Shown: positions 63,095-64,000 of the stretch, one piece after another | Layout of the letters: the number at the start of each line of letters is the position of its first letter | How positions within the stretch are numbered: the stretch's first letter is position 1 | Assembly: GCF_025602895.1 (NCBI RefSeq) | Contig: NW_026516214.1 | Coordinates: 744,001 to 808,000, forward strand | Direction: 5' to 3' | Source: Polychytrium aggregatum | Lineage: Eukaryota; Chytridiomycota; Chytridiomycetes; Polychytriales | Length of the DNA stretch: 64,000 nucleotides | Notes under the pieces: model-generated | Told to the model about the DNA's origin: nothing | Seen by the model: only the letters and a program-made list of their open reading frames with translations | Databases searched by the model: none | Translations under genes and position numbers: made by a program

Positions 63095-63358
63095 CTCGAT
63101 CAGCCGACTCAGACAAGCTCGATCGGCCGACAGCAGCGGAGGGGATATCAATATATTGCCTCTGTTTTCCAAATGCCACGGGCCAGTAGAGCCGACGGGA
63201 GCGAGCGGTCTAACTTCTTGACCGCGGCGCATCGAAAGGTTGGTTGAGCACCAGGGCCCGAGAGGCGTGTGTCAGGGCAAGGGACCCAGTCCGGGCGAAT
63301 ACTCGCAGTCAGGGATGCGACGATGGCTGGACAGGTGGCAAACCCTCTGTCGAGGCCT
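63095..63358. other. Convergent intergenic tract
   Basis: Between the small basic protein and MET22; nothing recognised. Confidence 0.4.
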
Positions 63359-63926
63359 CTAGAGGTTCAGCACGGCCTTGACGGCGCTCAGAACTTGGGT
63401 GTGGATCTCGCCGGACGGCTCGCCGTCAAAGGCACAGGTGGCAATGATACCCTTGTTCATCTTGAGGGTACGGCCCTGTGAAAAATCGAGTGGGTTTCCA
63501 AGGACATCGGAGATGTGTCCGCCGGCCTCCTCGATCAGGAGAGCGCCCGAGGCGTGGTCCTATTATCGAGCATTTGGTCAGAGACAGGCCATATACGCCA
63601 CAGGAACAGCAACCAAGACCAGGTGGGCTGCGGGGCAGTCCGTTGGGGTTGGAGCATACGAATGTGCTTACCCAAATCTTCTCCTCGTAGGTAGCGCTGG
63701 TCGGCAGTCTCAGGTAGATGCCGGCCTCGCCACGGGCAACGACAGCGTACTTGCACTGGCTGTCCATGCGAATCGACTTTTCTGAGATCTGCAGAATCTC
63801 GGCAATACGGGCGTTATCGTCGTGCTTGGTGTGGCCCGACTCGACCGACTCGCAGAACTGAATCTTCGATGCCGACGACGTCTTGGTGACCTCGATCTTC
63901 TTCTCGGAGTCGTCATCAAAGGTGCG
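63359..63926 (-). CDS. MET22: 3'(2'),5'-bisphosphate nucleotidase, C-terminal part
   Basis: Inositol-monophosphatase-fold enzyme that removes the 3'-phosphate from PAP, relieving its toxicity in sulfate assimilation. Only the last two exons are in the window, 63672-63926 and 63359-63559, phase 0, 151 codons. Landmarks: FCESVESGHTKHDDNARI, RMDSQCKYAVVARGEAGIYL, LRLPTSATYEEKIW, then the metal-site motif DHASGALLIEEAGGHISDVL (Asp of WDHA split across the intron), NPLDFSQGRTLKMNKG and a C-terminal VLSAVKAVLNL. The N-terminal half with the first metal ligands lies beyond 64000; a stop just upstream of 63926 on this strand confirms an intron there. Confidence 0.9.
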
Positions 63927-64000
63927 CTTGGTTTCCAGATGTCAGGTCAGATCGACGGCGATTCACTCGGTTAGAACGGCGACCGGACCCGGCCCAGAGC

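Overview
The window is nuclear DNA of a zoosporic fungus, most likely a chytrid. It is GC-rich, almost every gene is split by several short GT-AG introns (about 80-290 nt), and the gene set is fungal. Two genes point to a flagellated life stage: an IFT22 intraflagellar-transport GTPase and a homologue of the doublet-microtubule proteins PIERCE1/2. No rRNA, tRNA or CRISPR was seen. I rebuilt most genes exon by exon from splice sites, reading phase and family alignment; exon coordinates are in each entry.

Layout. 1-11.6 kb: a short dispersed repeat, a Pro/Ser-rich orphan (-), a 2.9 kb tract with no supported gene, VPS26 (-) and a DUF676-type lipase-like hydrolase (-). 12-25 kb: a SET/MYND methyltransferase (-), an FG nucleoporin with Ran-binding domain (NUP50/Nup2 type, +), the DEAD-box helicase DBP3 (-), a RING E3 (+) and an F-box/LRR protein (-). 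25-37 kb: IFT22 (+), glucosamine-6-phosphate N-acetyltransferase GNA1 (-, nine exons including one of 16 nt), the NEDD8 E2 UBC12 (-), a UFD1/zinc-finger/AZUL-like protein (-) and arginyl-tRNA-protein transferase ATE1 (+). 37-52 kb: gamma-glutamyltransferase (-, 14 exons), makorin (+), RPAP3 (-), a small secreted coiled-coil protein (-), SLX1 (+) and a MoCF-domain protein (-). 52-55 kb: a Fanzor, the eukaryotic TnpB-type RNA-guided nuclease, with an in-frame TAG. 56-64 kb: an LPLAT-like acyltransferase (+), a PIERCE homologue (-), a small Cys-rich secreted protein (+), CDK7 (-), a small basic protein (+) and the 3' end of a MET22-type phosphatase (-).

Several genes bear on ubiquitin-type modification or N-degron turnover (UBC12, makorin, RING, F-box, UFD1-like, ATE1), but they are not an operon and nothing in the sequence shows co-regulation. 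The most notable locus is the Fanzor. Past its coding end, on its own strand, a (GT)n tract is followed by perfect hairpins and then three oligo-T runs, which could be a guide-RNA (omega-RNA) region. Other points of interest are a MITE-like family with three copies, hexanucleotide microsatellites (one coding for Ala-Ser repeats in SLX1, one in a GGT intron beside the catalytic Thr), and an acyltransferase with Gln where the catalytic His is expected.
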